A DNA stretch of 64,000 bases from Euzebyella marina (lineage in GTDB: Bacteria > Bacteroidota > Bacteroidia > Flavobacteriales > Flavobacteriaceae). The position numbers were made by a program, and so were the translations under genes. Numbering within the stretch: the first letter of the stretch is position 1; each line of letters begins with the position of its first letter. The notes beneath the pieces were generated by a model that was not told where the DNA came from, ran no database searches, and saw only the letters and a program-made list of their open reading frames with translations. The stretch lies in NCBI RefSeq assembly GCF_014855515.1, contig NZ_JACYFK010000002.1, positions 434,001 to 498,000 on the forward strand, read 5' to 3'. Shown one piece after another: positions 18,186-27,196 of the stretch.

Positions 18186-19226
18186 ATGAACGACCATCAC
18201 AAAACATTTATTGCTTTCGTTAAACTTGGCGAGTTTTTAAGTGATTTTTGTCAATCAAAGTCTAAAAATGACCCTTGGTTTGAAAAATTAGATGCTGCCA
18301 TTGATTTGGCCAAGCATAAAAATGGTTGGTTTACGAGGGATAATGTCTTATTTGCCCTTAGTGGATGGGCCGATTTACTTACCGAAGAGAATTTAAACCT
18401 TTGGCTAAGTGAATATGATTTAACGCAAAACAGGCATAAAACAGTGGCACTGATTATGGCAGGTAACATACCACTGGTCGGTTTTCATGACTTTATAAGC
18501 GTTTTACTCACCGGTAATAAGGTAATTGCCAAGCTATCTTCCAATGACGATGTTTTGATTTCATTTATAAGGGATTACCTAGTTTATCTGGAACCTGAAC
18601 TTCAAAAATCCATTGTTTTTGAAAAGGGACAATTATCTGATTTTGATGCTGTAATTGCCACAGGAAGTAATAATACATCTCGCTATTTTGAACATTATTT
18701 TGGTAAAGGGCCACACATCATAAGAAAGAACAGAAATTCAATTGCTGTTTTGAGCGGCGATGAGACCACGGCACAACTTAACGCACTTGGTGAAGATATT
18801 TTTAGATACTATGGTCTTGGGTGCCGAAGCGTATCGAAAATTTTTGTTCCTAAAGGGTATGATTTTGACCAGCTATTTAAGGCGCTGTATTCCTACAACA
18901 AAATCATACATCAAAACAAATATGCCAATAATTATGATTATAATAAGGCGGTGTATTTAATGTCTGAATTCAAGATTCTTGATAACGGCTTTATCATCTT
19001 AAAGCAAGATGAAACCTATGCCTCACCTATTGCATCTCTTTTCTATGAATTTTATGAAGATTTAGAAGTTTTGAAGATGAAACTGAAGGAAGAAAGTGAT
19101 CAATTACAGTGCATAGTTTCTAAAGGAATTATTGAAAATGAGGTTGCTTTTGGCGAAACCCAACGTCCCGGCCTTTCCGATTATGCCGATAATGTAGATA
19201 CTGTTGATTTCCTGTTAAAAACCTAA
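18186..19226 (+). CDS. acyl-CoA reductase, LuxC family
   Basis: 346 residues from the ATG at 18186. The frame runs open to 17907, but that part is antisense to the ferredoxin gene and was not used. The protein matches LuxC-type fatty acyl reductases of the aldehyde dehydrogenase superfamily: the NIPLVGFHDFISVLLTGN segment for the cofactor and the GLGCRSVSKIFVP segment holding the cysteine nucleophile. LuxC makes aldehyde from acyl-CoA or acyl-protein for luciferase, yet there are no luxA, luxB, luxD or luxE genes here. In flavobacteria it sits beside serC-serA, as here (131 bases). The physiological substrate is unknown. Confidence 0.86.
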   Translation: MNDHHKTFIAFVKLGEFLSDFCQSKSKNDPWFEKLDAAIDLAKHKNGWFTRDNVLFALSGWADLLTEENLNLWLSEYDLTQNRHKTVALIMAGNIPLVGFHDFISVLLTGNKVIAKLSSNDDVLISFIRDYLVYLEPELQKSIVFEKGQLSDFDAVIATGSNNTSRYFEHYFGKGPHIIRKNRNSIAVLSGDETTAQLNALGEDIFRYYGLGCRSVSKIFVPKGYDFDQLFKALYSYNKIIHQNKYANNYDYNKAVYLMSEFKILDNGFIILKQDETYASPIASLFYEFYEDLEVLKMKLKEESDQLQCIVSKGIIENEVAFGETQRPGLSDYADNVDTVDFLLKT

Positions 19227-19356
19227 TTGAATTTTTACTCGATCAATAGCTTAGGTTTCTTCAAAATTGATGAACTTTAACCTCTTAATTTCAAAACCGC
19301 TGGGGGATTTGGCATAACAGCCATATATGGCGGTTTCAATTGTAAACTACATCTTT

Positions 19357-20421
19357 ATGAAAAAGCATAACTTTAGTGCTGGCCCTTGTGTTTTACCTCA
19401 AGAAGTATTGTTAAAGGCTTCAGAAGCCGTTATGGACTTCAATAATTCAGGTCTATCGCTAATTGAAATATCACACCGAAGCAAAGATTTTGTCGAGGTA
19501 ATGGATAAGGCACGAAGCTTGGCGCTTGAACTTTTAGATTTAGAAGGCAAAGGCTATCAAGCCCTCTTTCTTCAAGGTGGCGCCAGTCTTCAATTTTTAA
19601 TGGCCGCCTACAACCTATTGGAGAAAAAGGCTGGCTATTTGAATACCGGAACATGGAGTAGCAAAGCTATTAAGGAGGCAAAAATGTTCGGTGAGATTAT
19701 AGAGGTAGGCTCTTCAAAAGATGAGAACTTCAACTACATACCAAAAGGTTATTCTGTGCCCGACGGATTGGATTACCTTCACTTGACATCGAACAATACT
19801 ATTTTCGGAACACAGATTAAAAAATTCCCAAAGACAGAAGCTCCTTTGGTCTGCGATATGAGTTCCGATATTTTTTCACGTCAACTAGATTTTTCTCAGT
19901 TTGATTTGATTTATGCCGGAGCACAGAAAAATATGGGCCCCGCCGGAGCTACATTGGTTGTAGTTAAAGAAGAAATTCTAGGTAAGGTAACAAGGCAAAT
20001 ACCTTCTATGTTAGACTACCAAGTGCATATCTCGAAAGAAAGTATGTTCAATACCCCTCCTGTATTTGCGGTGTACACCTCAATGCTTACGTTAGAATGG
20101 TTAAAAGCCAAAGGAGGAATTGCGGCTATTGAAGAGATCAATGACAAAAAAGCCCAATTGGTATATTCAGAAATTGACCTGAACCCAATGTTCGAAGGCT
20201 TTGCTCAAAAAGAAGATCGCTCCAACATGAATGCCACCTTTAATCTGGTCGATGAGAAGTTAAAAGAATCTTTTGATGCAATGGTCAAAGAGGCGGGCAT
20301 TAACGGAATCAATGGGCATCGATCTGTTGGTGGTTACAGAGCTTCTATGTATAATGCCCTTAGCCTAGAAAGCGTGGGTGTTCTTGTAGATGTGATGAGC
20401 GAATTAGAAAGAAAAGCATAA
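19357..20421 (+). CDS. serC: phosphoserine aminotransferase
   Basis: 354 residues from the ATG at 19357 (MKKHNFSAGPCVLP); this start matches the family and is better than an in-frame ATG at 19327. A PLP enzyme that makes 3-phosphoserine from 3-phosphohydroxypyruvate and glutamate, second step of serine synthesis; it can also serve vitamin B6 synthesis. FSAGP at the N-terminus and the lysine of GAQKNMGPAG (the PLP Schiff base) are visible. serA follows 49 bases later on the same strand. Confidence 0.97.
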   Translation: MKKHNFSAGPCVLPQEVLLKASEAVMDFNNSGLSLIEISHRSKDFVEVMDKARSLALELLDLEGKGYQALFLQGGASLQFLMAAYNLLEKKAGYLNTGTWSSKAIKEAKMFGEIIEVGSSKDENFNYIPKGYSVPDGLDYLHLTSNNTIFGTQIKKFPKTEAPLVCDMSSDIFSRQLDFSQFDLIYAGAQKNMGPAGATLVVVKEEILGKVTRQIPSMLDYQVHISKESMFNTPPVFAVYTSMLTLEWLKAKGGIAAIEEINDKKAQLVYSEIDLNPMFEGFAQKEDRSNMNATFNLVDEKLKESFDAMVKEAGINGINGHRSVGGYRASMYNALSLESVGVLVDVMSELERKA

Positions 20422-20427
20422 AAACTG

Positions 20428-20448
20428 GGCCTTGTTATCAAGGCCTTT
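20428..20448 (+). terminator. weak intercistronic hairpin between serC and serA
   Basis: GGCCTTG (20428-20434) pairs with CAAGGCC (20439-20445) around TTAT, followed by only TTT. The T tract is short, so it is more likely an attenuator or mRNA-end stabiliser between serC and serA than a full stop. Confidence 0.4.
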
Positions 20449-20470
20449 CAGCAAACCAATATAGAACATC

Positions 20471-21421
20471 ATGAAAATTTTGGCTAACGATGGTATAGCC
20501 CAGTCGGGTATTGACAAACTCGAAGCTTCGGGCTTTGAAGTACTGACCACTACCGTGGCACAAGAGCAATTGAAAAATTTTATCAATGAAAATTCTATTG
20601 AAGCCCTCTTGGTGCGCAGTACCACTAAGGTTCGCAAAGAATTGATAGATGCCTGCCCCAATCTAAAACTTATCGGTAGAGGGGGCGTTGGTATGGATAA
20701 TATTGATGTCGATTATGCCAGGCAAAGAGGTTTGTTCGTCATCAATACCCCAGCTGCATCATCAGGTTCCGTTGCTGAACTGGTTTTCGCGCATTTATAT
20801 GGCGGTGTTCGATTTCTCTACGATGCCAACCGCAACATGCCACTAGATGGCGATAGTAAGTTCAAACAGCTTAAAAAATCTTATGCCGCCGGAAGCGAAC
20901 TTCGGGGTAAGACCCTTGGTGTCATAGGCTTCGGAAGAATTGGTCGTGCAACCGCCAAAATAGCATTAGGTGTCGGCATGAAGGTTGTTTTCTTTGATCC
21001 TTTTATAACCGAAACGGAAATTGCCGTGGAATTTTATGATGGACAATCGGTAAGCTTTCCTTTAAAAGGAATGAGTAAGGAGGAGGTTATTTCTCAATCA
21101 GACTTCATTTCATTGCACGTTCCTGCCCAAAAGGAATACGTTATCGGTAAAAAAGAATTTTCCCAAATGAAAGATGGGGTGGGAATTGTAAATGCGGCCC
21201 GTGGAGGTGTTCTTGACGAAGTAGCTTTGGTCGATGCGCTAGAAAGTGGTAAGGTAGCCTTTGCCGGTCTAGATGTTTTTGAGTCGGAACCTACTCCTGA
21301 AATTAGAATCTTGATGCATCCGAAAATATCTATGACCCCACATATTGGGGCTGCAACAGGTGAAGCCCAAACCAGGATAGGAGCCGAACTTGCAGATCAG
21401 ATCATTACTTTACTTAAATAA
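20471..21421 (+). CDS. serA: D-3-phosphoglycerate dehydrogenase, short form
   Basis: 316 residues. A D-2-hydroxyacid dehydrogenase with the NAD-binding GVIGFGRIGRATA (about 147-159), catalytic Arg in NAARGGVLDE and the catalytic His in MTPHIGAATGEAQ. It oxidises 3-phosphoglycerate to 3-phosphohydroxypyruvate, first step of serine synthesis. It lacks the C-terminal ACT domain that gives serine feedback in long forms, so it is probably not feedback-inhibited that way. serC lies directly upstream. Confidence 0.93.
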   Translation: MKILANDGIAQSGIDKLEASGFEVLTTTVAQEQLKNFINENSIEALLVRSTTKVRKELIDACPNLKLIGRGGVGMDNIDVDYARQRGLFVINTPAASSGSVAELVFAHLYGGVRFLYDANRNMPLDGDSKFKQLKKSYAAGSELRGKTLGVIGFGRIGRATAKIALGVGMKVVFFDPFITETEIAVEFYDGQSVSFPLKGMSKEEVISQSDFISLHVPAQKEYVIGKKEFSQMKDGVGIVNAARGGVLDEVALVDALESGKVAFAGLDVFESEPTPEIRILMHPKISMTPHIGAATGEAQTRIGAELADQIITLLK

Positions 21422-21518
21422 GAAAAGGCCGTGTAGATTGGGTTTTTACCCAAGAGCTTCACCTGCTACAACAAGTTTTTTTGTACATTGTAAGCAGTAA
21501 CTATAAAACACTAAACAC

Positions 21519-22139
21519 ATGTCAGGATTATTGGATATTCTCAACAGCCCAATGGGCAAACAATTGATAAGTGGTGCAGCCGCACAGACCGGACAATCGA
21601 CCGACCAAACAGGTAGCGTATTAAGCATGGCTTTGCCCGTACTCATGGGTGCAATGAAAAAGAATGCCGCAACCCCTGAAGGTGCTCAAGGTTTAATGGG
21701 GGCACTTTCCGGTAAACATGACGGCAGCATACTCGATAACTTAAGTGGCCTATTAGGCGGTGGGGTTGACGAGTCGGTAATGAACGATGGTGCCGGTATA
21801 TTAGGTCATGTACTGGGTGGAAAGCAGGCTCAAGTTGAATCGGCGTTAAGTGCAAAGTCAGGAATGGATGCAGGTTCGGTAGCAACTATTTTAAAAGTGG
21901 CAGCACCTATCTTAATGGGTTACCTCGGCAAACAGACCAGACAGCAAAACATCAATGATTCCAATGGTATAGGCAATCTATTAGGAGGTTTAATGGGTGG
22001 TAATCAACAACAATCTTTAATCGAGTCCTTCTTGGATTCTGACGGCGATGGAAGCATTCTTGACGACGTAGCCGCAATGGCTCTTGGAGGAAAAAAAGGA
22101 GGTATTGGAGGTCTTTTAGGTGGTCTTTTCGGCAAATAG
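21519..22139 (+). CDS. DUF937 family protein
   Basis: 206 residues rich in Gly, Leu, Met and Ala. Paired repeats of the DUF937 type are visible (VLSMALPVLMGAMKKNA near 32-48 and VATILKVAAPILMGYLGKQ near 122-140), with glycine-rich linkers. Near the end, FLDSDGDGSILDDV matches a calcium-binding loop (DxDxDGS). There is no signal peptide. DUF937 proteins include YidB; their role is unknown. A terminator follows at 22159. Confidence 0.82.
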   Translation: MSGLLDILNSPMGKQLISGAAAQTGQSTDQTGSVLSMALPVLMGAMKKNAATPEGAQGLMGALSGKHDGSILDNLSGLLGGGVDESVMNDGAGILGHVLGGKQAQVESALSAKSGMDAGSVATILKVAAPILMGYLGKQTRQQNINDSNGIGNLLGGLMGGNQQQSLIESFLDSDGDGSILDDVAAMALGGKKGGIGGLLGGLFGK

Positions 22140-22158
22140 CCCCTACTCCAACAATTTT

Positions 22159-22192
22159 AAAAAGCCACTTCTTAAACAAGTGGCTTTTTTTG
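22159..22192 (+). terminator. rho-independent terminator
   Basis: AAAAGCCACTT pairs with AAGTGGCTTTT around a CTTAAAC loop, followed by TTTTT. It closes the serC-serA-DUF937 block. Confidence 0.9.
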
Positions 22193-22243
22193 TACCTTAA
22201 AGTGGAACGAAAATTGCGATAGACCTTAATAAATTACAGTGCT

Positions 22244-22702
22244 ATGAAAAAGATGATGTTATTCTTAGGGGGAATGTGCTTTTTTATCCTTTTGATAACC
22301 GGTAGTTGTACCGGAACCAAGCAAGCGGTAGATGTTTCCGATAAAGAACAAATGGCGTTTGATCAAAAGGTCGGCGATACCGTCGAAATTTCCAGTGATA
22401 GTACTGAATATGAAATCATTATCATAGAACCTGGTTTCAACTTCTGGTTGCAAAGTATTGCACGGCCCGAAGGGTATTACTCCCAATCTTTTCTAGAGAA
22501 TAGAAACCAGATTTATGTGATTAATTACAATCAGAGGGTTTTGCAACCTATGCGCTACTCCCCTAGTCTCTATGAATGGCAAATCGATTATAATCCAAAT
22601 ATCGACTATGGCTATGAAGTGAATTATAAATTATATAATTACTTTATTTACTTTCAACGCAAATACAATCAGAGACTTGGCCCTTTTGTTCCTCGAATTT
22701 GA
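22244..22702 (+). CDS. DUF6146-like lipoprotein
   Basis: 152 residues. A signal of about 21 residues ends in a lipobox-like ITGSC, so the protein is probably lipid-anchored. The mature part has YEIIIIEPGFNFWL followed by many Tyr, Asn and Gln residues in a strand-rich segment to the end. I recall this as a Bacteroidota-specific family (DUF6146) of unknown function. It precedes a small membrane protein by 25 bases, and the pair may be cotranscribed. Confidence 0.78.
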   Translation: MKKMMLFLGGMCFFILLITGSCTGTKQAVDVSDKEQMAFDQKVGDTVEISSDSTEYEIIIIEPGFNFWLQSIARPEGYYSQSFLENRNQIYVINYNQRVLQPMRYSPSLYEWQIDYNPNIDYGYEVNYKLYNYFIYFQRKYNQRLGPFVPRI

Positions 22703-22727
22703 TTAGTATATTTGCCGGGTTAAATTT

Positions 22728-23030
22728 ATGGAAAAGCTTAAAAAACGTTGGGGCATAGACTCTAACTTTCAAATTGCGATTATCTTCATTGTTTTTGCCA
22801 TCACAGGTTCCAGTGCGGCAAAATTGGCCGAGCCCCTATGTGAGTTTATTGGCTTACATCGTGCCTCGACCGCATCTTGGTTATACTGGACGGCGCGAAT
22901 CCTTTTGATTTTTCCGATATATCAAGTACTTCTGGTATTTTTCGGTTGGCTTTTTGGCCAGTTTCGTTTTTTCTGGAATTTTGAAAAGAAAATGCTAAGT
23001 AGAATGGGCCTTGGTTTTCTTTTTAAATAA
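22728..23030 (+). CDS. small membrane protein, DUF6787-like
   Basis: 100 residues with two hydrophobic segments (IAIIFIVFAITGSSAAKLA near 18-36 and ILLIFPIYQVLLVFFGWLFG near 68-88) and a basic C-terminus (FEKKMLSRMG). The N-terminal KKRWGIDSNFQ and the ending fit a conserved flavobacterial family of unknown function that is sometimes misnamed. Probably cotranscribed with the lipoprotein upstream. Confidence 0.78.
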   Translation: MEKLKKRWGIDSNFQIAIIFIVFAITGSSAAKLAEPLCEFIGLHRASTASWLYWTARILLIFPIYQVLLVFFGWLFGQFRFFWNFEKKMLSRMGLGFLFK

Positions 23031-23122
23031 GCCACTTATTTATCGATAAGCCAATTTAACAAGCCTTACCTATCAATTTGCCAAAAAGGTTGATAGAGAA
23101 CAGGTCTCTGTTTGCAATTCAC

Positions 23123-23130
23123 TATTTTTG
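23123..23130 (+). promoter_or_regulatory. possible -7 promoter element
   Basis: TATTTTTG fits the Bacteroidota -7 consensus TAnnTTTG. It lies 16 bases before the ATG at 23147, where a transcript would begin close to that ATG. A well-placed -33 TTG was not seen, so support is limited. Confidence 0.35.
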
Positions 23131-23146
23131 CCAGATGCAAGAACGA

Positions 23147-23470
23147 ATGCGCCATATTAGCTATTTGGCAAGCCTATTTTTAGTGCTTTCGATTCTTACA
23201 CCCTCTATTACCAAATTGGCTCATGCCGTATACGAGCATGAATACCGTGATTGTGATAAAAATGGGAATTTACATGTGCATGAGGCGGAGTTAAACTGCG
23301 ACTTTTTCAAATTTCATTTTTCTCCTCAATCACCAACCTTGTTCTTTCAAGAACTACCACTAAGAGTAAAATCAGGTACTCAAAACATCTTATCATCTTA
23401 TACTTTCCTAAGCAAATTTCAAAAGCTTCACTTTGTTCTTAGGGGGCCTCCCACTCTTCACGTTTATTAA
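23147..23470 (+). CDS. small exported His/Cys-containing protein before a TonB receptor
   Basis: 107 residues from ATG 23147 (MRHISYLASLF); an ATG at 23135 is the alternative, and the frame is open to 23078. A signal peptide of about 25 residues ends near KLAHA. The mature part has EHEYRDCDKNGNLHVHEAEL followed by NCDFFKFHF, giving spaced His and Cys residues that look like a metal site. Small proteins of this kind often precede metal- or heme-related TonB receptors in flavobacteria. The receptor here starts 46 bases later, so cotranscription and a metal-handling role are inferred. Confidence 0.65.
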   Translation: MRHISYLASLFLVLSILTPSITKLAHAVYEHEYRDCDKNGNLHVHEAELNCDFFKFHFSPQSPTLFFQELPLRVKSGTQNILSSYTFLSKFQKLHFVLRGPPTLHVY

Positions 23471-23516
23471 GATTTAAATTCCTTTAGTTAAAAAATTACT
23501 TTCAATCATACGAAGT

Positions 23517-25736
23517 ATGAAAAATATGTATGTGGCAATTGTCTTTGCCTTACTCTGCAATATGGGTTTTTCACAAAACTCACTAACAGGCACTATTAAA
23601 AGTGCCGACCAAAATGAACCTCTTTTTACCGTTCAGATATATTTCCCCCAATTAGAAAAAGGCAGTGTTACCGATGAAAATGGCAACTACACTATAAATG
23701 GCCTTCCCCAAGGTAACTTTAAAGTTATCGTGGCGTACATGGGGTATCAAACCTATTCCGAAACCACCGTAATCAGTGAAGGCACCAATGAATTGAACAT
23801 TACGTTATTCCCAAGTGCTATTGAAATGGAAGAGGTAATCGTATCTACCCCATTTCACAAATTGCAACGCGAAAATGTAATGAAAGTAGAAAGAGCTTCG
23901 GTTAGTGAGCTTAAAACAAAAGGGGCGGTAACCCTTTCTGACGGAATTACCAATGTGCCTGGAGTCGAGAACCTTTCCACAGGTATGGGTATCGGTAAAC
24001 CGGTCATCAGGGGTTTGAGCTCGAACCGCGTTTTGGTTTACACTCAGGGCGTTCGTTTAGAAAATCAACAATTTGGTGATGAACACGGTCTGGGAATCAG
24101 TGATGCAGGTATCGAAAGCGTAGAGGTTATCAAGGGCCCTGCTTCTCTTTTGTATGGCTCCGATGCCTTAGGCGGCGTTCTTTACCTGAACCCAGAAAAG
24201 TTCGCCGTTGCAGGACAGACGGAGGGCGATGTAAACATCAATTATTTCACCAATACCAATGGAATTGCTGCCAATGCGGGTGTTAAGTCATCCGGCGACC
24301 GATTCAAATATTTAGTGAGAGGTAGTTATGCCAGCCATGCCGATTATCATACGGGCGATGATTTAAGCGTTACCAATACCCGTTTCGGTGAATATGACCT
24401 TAAAACCGGTGTGGCCTACCAAGCGGTCAACTTTAAGACTGATATCAGATATAATTATAATCAGCTAAAGCTTGGTATACCTGAAGAAATTGGGGAACAG
24501 ACCAATGAAAGAACCCCTCAATCGCCTTATCAAGAGATCAATAACCATATCGTCAGTTCTAAATCCAATTTCTTTTTTGACAAATCGAGTTTGGAGGCGA
24601 TTCTTGGTTACACCTTTAATAACAGAAAAGAATTTGAAGAAGGCGAAGAAGGAGCTGCGTTGGATATGGATTTGTCAACCATAAATTACAATATTCAATA
24701 CCATTTACCGAAATGGGGCCTTTGGGAAACAATCGTAGGCACCCAAGGTATGTTCCAGAAGAACAGTAATTCAGGGGAGGAAGTCTTAATACCGGACGCG
24801 AATACCACTGATTTCGGAATATTTGCTACCTCTCACCTCCATTTTAAGAACAATAGCGATCTGCAACTCGGTTTAAGGTACGATACACGCTCTATTACCG
24901 GCGATGAGACCGGTATTGTAGGGGAAGAGGGTTACATTGAAGAATTGGATAATAGCTATAACAGTATCAATGCCGCTTTGGGTTATAAATGGGAATTTCT
25001 TTCTAATATAACGGGGAGAATCAATTTAGCTTCCGGCTTCAGGGCCCCAAATCTTCCTGAACTTACCTCGAATGGTGTTCATGAAGGTACGAACCGATAC
25101 GAAATAGGAAATCAAGACTTGACCAACGAACAAAATATTCAGACCGATGTCTCTTTTGAGTATAAGAATGAGCATGTAGAGGTCTTCGTCAATGGTTTTT
25201 ATAATGTCGTAAACGATTATATTTTTATTGAGCCCAACGGAGACAATATCGATGGCAATTTCGTATTCGTTTACCAACAACAAGACGCCAAATTATATGG
25301 AGGTGAAGTAGGTTTGCATTTTCACCCGCACCCACTCGATTGGCTGCATATTGAAAGTAGCTTTGAAAGCGTTACCGGAAAACTAGATAATGACAACTAT
25401 TTACCGTTGATACCGGCCAACAGCTGGACGAACACACTTAGAACAGAATTCAACAAGGGAACTTCATGGTTGCCTTCGAGTTATGCCTTTGCTACTCTAA
25501 AATCGGTTTTCGAGCAGAATAATGTGAGTGAGTTCGAAACAACAACGCCATCGTATGCCCTATTCAGCATTGGGTTAGGAGGAAGAATTTTCATCTCTGA
25601 ACAGCCTGTAGATATTAGGCTTAGCGGCAACAACCTTTTCGATAAAGACTATATATCTCATCTCTCAAGACTAAAAGTTGATGATATCGGTAATATCGGT
25701 AGAAATATCAATCTGGGGGTCAGTCTACCTTTTTAA
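23517..25736 (+). CDS. TonB-dependent receptor, probable metal or heme uptake
   Basis: 739 residues. Signal peptide MKNMYVAIVFALLCNMGFSQ, then a carboxypeptidase-like domain (about 24-95), a plug (about 105-225, with VKGPASLLYGSDALGGVLYL as the plug core), and a barrel with an aromatic C-terminus (SLPF). The barrel carries an HFHPHP segment near residue 602. It is the likely outer membrane importer of the substrate sensed or bound by the small His/Cys protein upstream. No SusD partner. Metal or heme is an inference from context. Confidence 0.85.
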   Translation: MKNMYVAIVFALLCNMGFSQNSLTGTIKSADQNEPLFTVQIYFPQLEKGSVTDENGNYTINGLPQGNFKVIVAYMGYQTYSETTVISEGTNELNITLFPSAIEMEEVIVSTPFHKLQRENVMKVERASVSELKTKGAVTLSDGITNVPGVENLSTGMGIGKPVIRGLSSNRVLVYTQGVRLENQQFGDEHGLGISDAGIESVEVIKGPASLLYGSDALGGVLYLNPEKFAVAGQTEGDVNINYFTNTNGIAANAGVKSSGDRFKYLVRGSYASHADYHTGDDLSVTNTRFGEYDLKTGVAYQAVNFKTDIRYNYNQLKLGIPEEIGEQTNERTPQSPYQEINNHIVSSKSNFFFDKSSLEAILGYTFNNRKEFEEGEEGAALDMDLSTINYNIQYHLPKWGLWETIVGTQGMFQKNSNSGEEVLIPDANTTDFGIFATSHLHFKNNSDLQLGLRYDTRSITGDETGIVGEEGYIEELDNSYNSINAALGYKWEFLSNITGRINLASGFRAPNLPELTSNGVHEGTNRYEIGNQDLTNEQNIQTDVSFEYKNEHVEVFVNGFYNVVNDYIFIEPNGDNIDGNFVFVYQQQDAKLYGGEVGLHFHPHPLDWLHIESSFESVTGKLDNDNYLPLIPANSWTNTLRTEFNKGTSWLPSSYAFATLKSVFEQNNVSEFETTTPSYALFSIGLGGRIFISEQPVDIRLSGNNLFDKDYISHLSRLKVDDIGNIGRNINLGVSLPF

Positions 25737-25743
25737 GGACAGT

Positions 25744-25780
25744 ACATAGGAAATGGATCTCCACGGTCCGTTTCCTATGT
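25744..25780. terminator. terminator-like hairpin between convergent genes
   Basis: ACATAGGAAA (25744-25753) and TTTCCTATGT (25771-25780) form a perfect 10-bp stem with a 17-base loop that can pair further. It sits between the receptor gene and the convergent sterol desaturase gene. T tracts are weak on both sides. Confidence 0.55.
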
Positions 25781-25795
25781 GATTTCTATATTTTG

Positions 25796-26668
25796 CTAAG
25801 ATTTTTTGAAGCCGTAAAAAAGTTGCTTCCAAAAACTTTGGGGTATTTTTTCATCTCCTTCGAATCCTAAAGGCACGAGACCACTATCTTCGGGAATGAA
25901 ATCGGTTTTAAATAAGTAATCCCACAAACTAAGGCTTATACCAAAATTCACTCCGTACCTGTGATTTTCAGGTAAAGAATAAGCATGGTGGTAAAGATGC
26001 ATGACCGGATTGTTGAAAAAATATTTTAGAGGCCCCCAAGTCAATTTAATATTCGAATGGTTCAAATGCCCGATGGCAATCGCCATAAAATGAACTATGT
26101 AGGCCTGTTCTGGTTCAAACCCACCTAAAATCATGATCCCAAAGGTTTTTAGGGGTTTATAAAGTACGTTTTCCATCCAATGGAAACGCATATGTGCCGC
26201 AAAGCCCATTTCTTTTACACTGTGATGAATTTGATGAAAACGCCATAGAAATTCGTACCGATGAAGTAGTATATGGGTAAACCACTGAACAAAATCCAAC
26301 ACGATAAAAAAGACAAAAAGCTGAAGCCAAACGGGCCAAGATTCGGTGTTTACTATAGCTAAACTATTCATGGAAACCCCGACACTCAAGAAGAATGTTT
26401 CCAGCACTTTATAAACGCCGCCTATAGCGATGGCAAAAATGAAAAAGTTAAAGAAAATATAGATTGTGTCAAGCCAAAAGTCCTTTCTAAAAATGCCTTG
26501 ATTCTTTCGCCATGGGAAGACTATCTCCAAAATCCAAACTACTAATGACAACAGAATAACACCATAAAAATAGTTGGTATACCAAGGTACTTCGAAGAGT
26601 ATGGACTTGTACGTCCAATTCAAAGTACCATTGAATCCCTTTAAAAAAGCATCGATATACTTCTCCAA
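25796..26668 (-). CDS. sterol desaturase / fatty acid hydroxylase family protein
   Basis: 290 residues with several transmembrane helices and the di-iron histidine boxes: HILLHRYEFLWRFHQIHHS near 130-150 and the later MHLYHHAYSLPENHRYG near 218-235. It would hydroxylate or desaturate a membrane lipid with O2. It is 42 bases downstream of a cytochrome c gene and next to a sulfite dehydrogenase on the same strand, which suggests, weakly, that electrons or membrane oxidation chemistry link them. Substrate unknown. Confidence 0.85.
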   Translation of the reverse strand: MEKYIDAFLKGFNGTLNWTYKSILFEVPWYTNYFYGVILLSLVVWILEIVFPWRKNQGIFRKDFWLDTIYIFFNFFIFAIAIGGVYKVLETFFLSVGVSMNSLAIVNTESWPVWLQLFVFFIVLDFVQWFTHILLHRYEFLWRFHQIHHSVKEMGFAAHMRFHWMENVLYKPLKTFGIMILGGFEPEQAYIVHFMAIAIGHLNHSNIKLTWGPLKYFFNNPVMHLYHHAYSLPENHRYGVNFGISLSLWDYLFKTDFIPEDSGLVPLGFEGDEKIPQSFWKQLFYGFKKS

Positions 26669-26710
26669 AATAACAAGTTTTAATAAGGTATGGGTCGGTA
26701 GTATTTTCTA

Positions 26711-27196
26711 TTACTTAAGCTCGTACCAATCAATATCTGTTAGTGCTGCCCTTCTACCTTTTTCTTTTGGCGGATAATTAGTGGTCAGGTAGTCGATTAT
26801 GATATCTTCGTTAGCTCCTAAATCCCAAAGATTTTGGGTCTCTTGCATCCACCGTATAGTTGCCTTCCACCTCTCAGCGGTCATTCGGTTCTGCAATACC
26901 AGTTTCGAAGAATGGCAATTTGTGCAATTTTGTATGGTTTCTTTCATCCCGGGGGCATCAACAAAACCAGTGCTAACATGTATACCATTCTCTATTTTAT
27001 CGAAATCTTCCTCAATGGCTATTTCCGGTAGTTCGGTTGTTGAATCATCTTTTTTAAAATCGAAAAATTGAGGATTGATAATCAAGTAACCTATGATTAA
27101 CCCAAAAATGGCCACGATCACAATGGTAAGTATGGCAAGTCGATAAACTTTCTCGAACTCTTTTTTAAGATTGCTTTTGTTGGTGTCTTCTTTCAT
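26711..27196 (-). CDS. membrane-anchored monoheme c-type cytochrome
   Basis: 161 residues. Residues 20-41 form one transmembrane anchor; the heme motif CTNCH is at 91-95, and methionine 105 or 117 may be the second ligand. It starts at 27196, the base right after the sulfite dehydrogenase stop codon, so the two genes abut with coupled translation. It is the natural electron acceptor for the sulfite dehydrogenase, as SorB is for SorA, passing electrons to the terminal oxidase. Confidence 0.86.
   Translation of the reverse strand: MKEDTNKSNLKKEFEKVYRLAILTIVIVAIFGLIIGYLIINPQFFDFKKDDSTTELPEIAIEEDFDKIENGIHVSTGFVDAPGMKETIQNCTNCHSSKLVLQNRMTAERWKATIRWMQETQNLWDLGANEDIIIDYLTTNYPPKEKGRRAALTDIDWYELK

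Noticed and set aside
18186-19226. A bioluminescence operon
   Set aside because: No luxA, luxB, luxD or luxE genes are nearby; neighbours are ferredoxin and serine synthesis genes.
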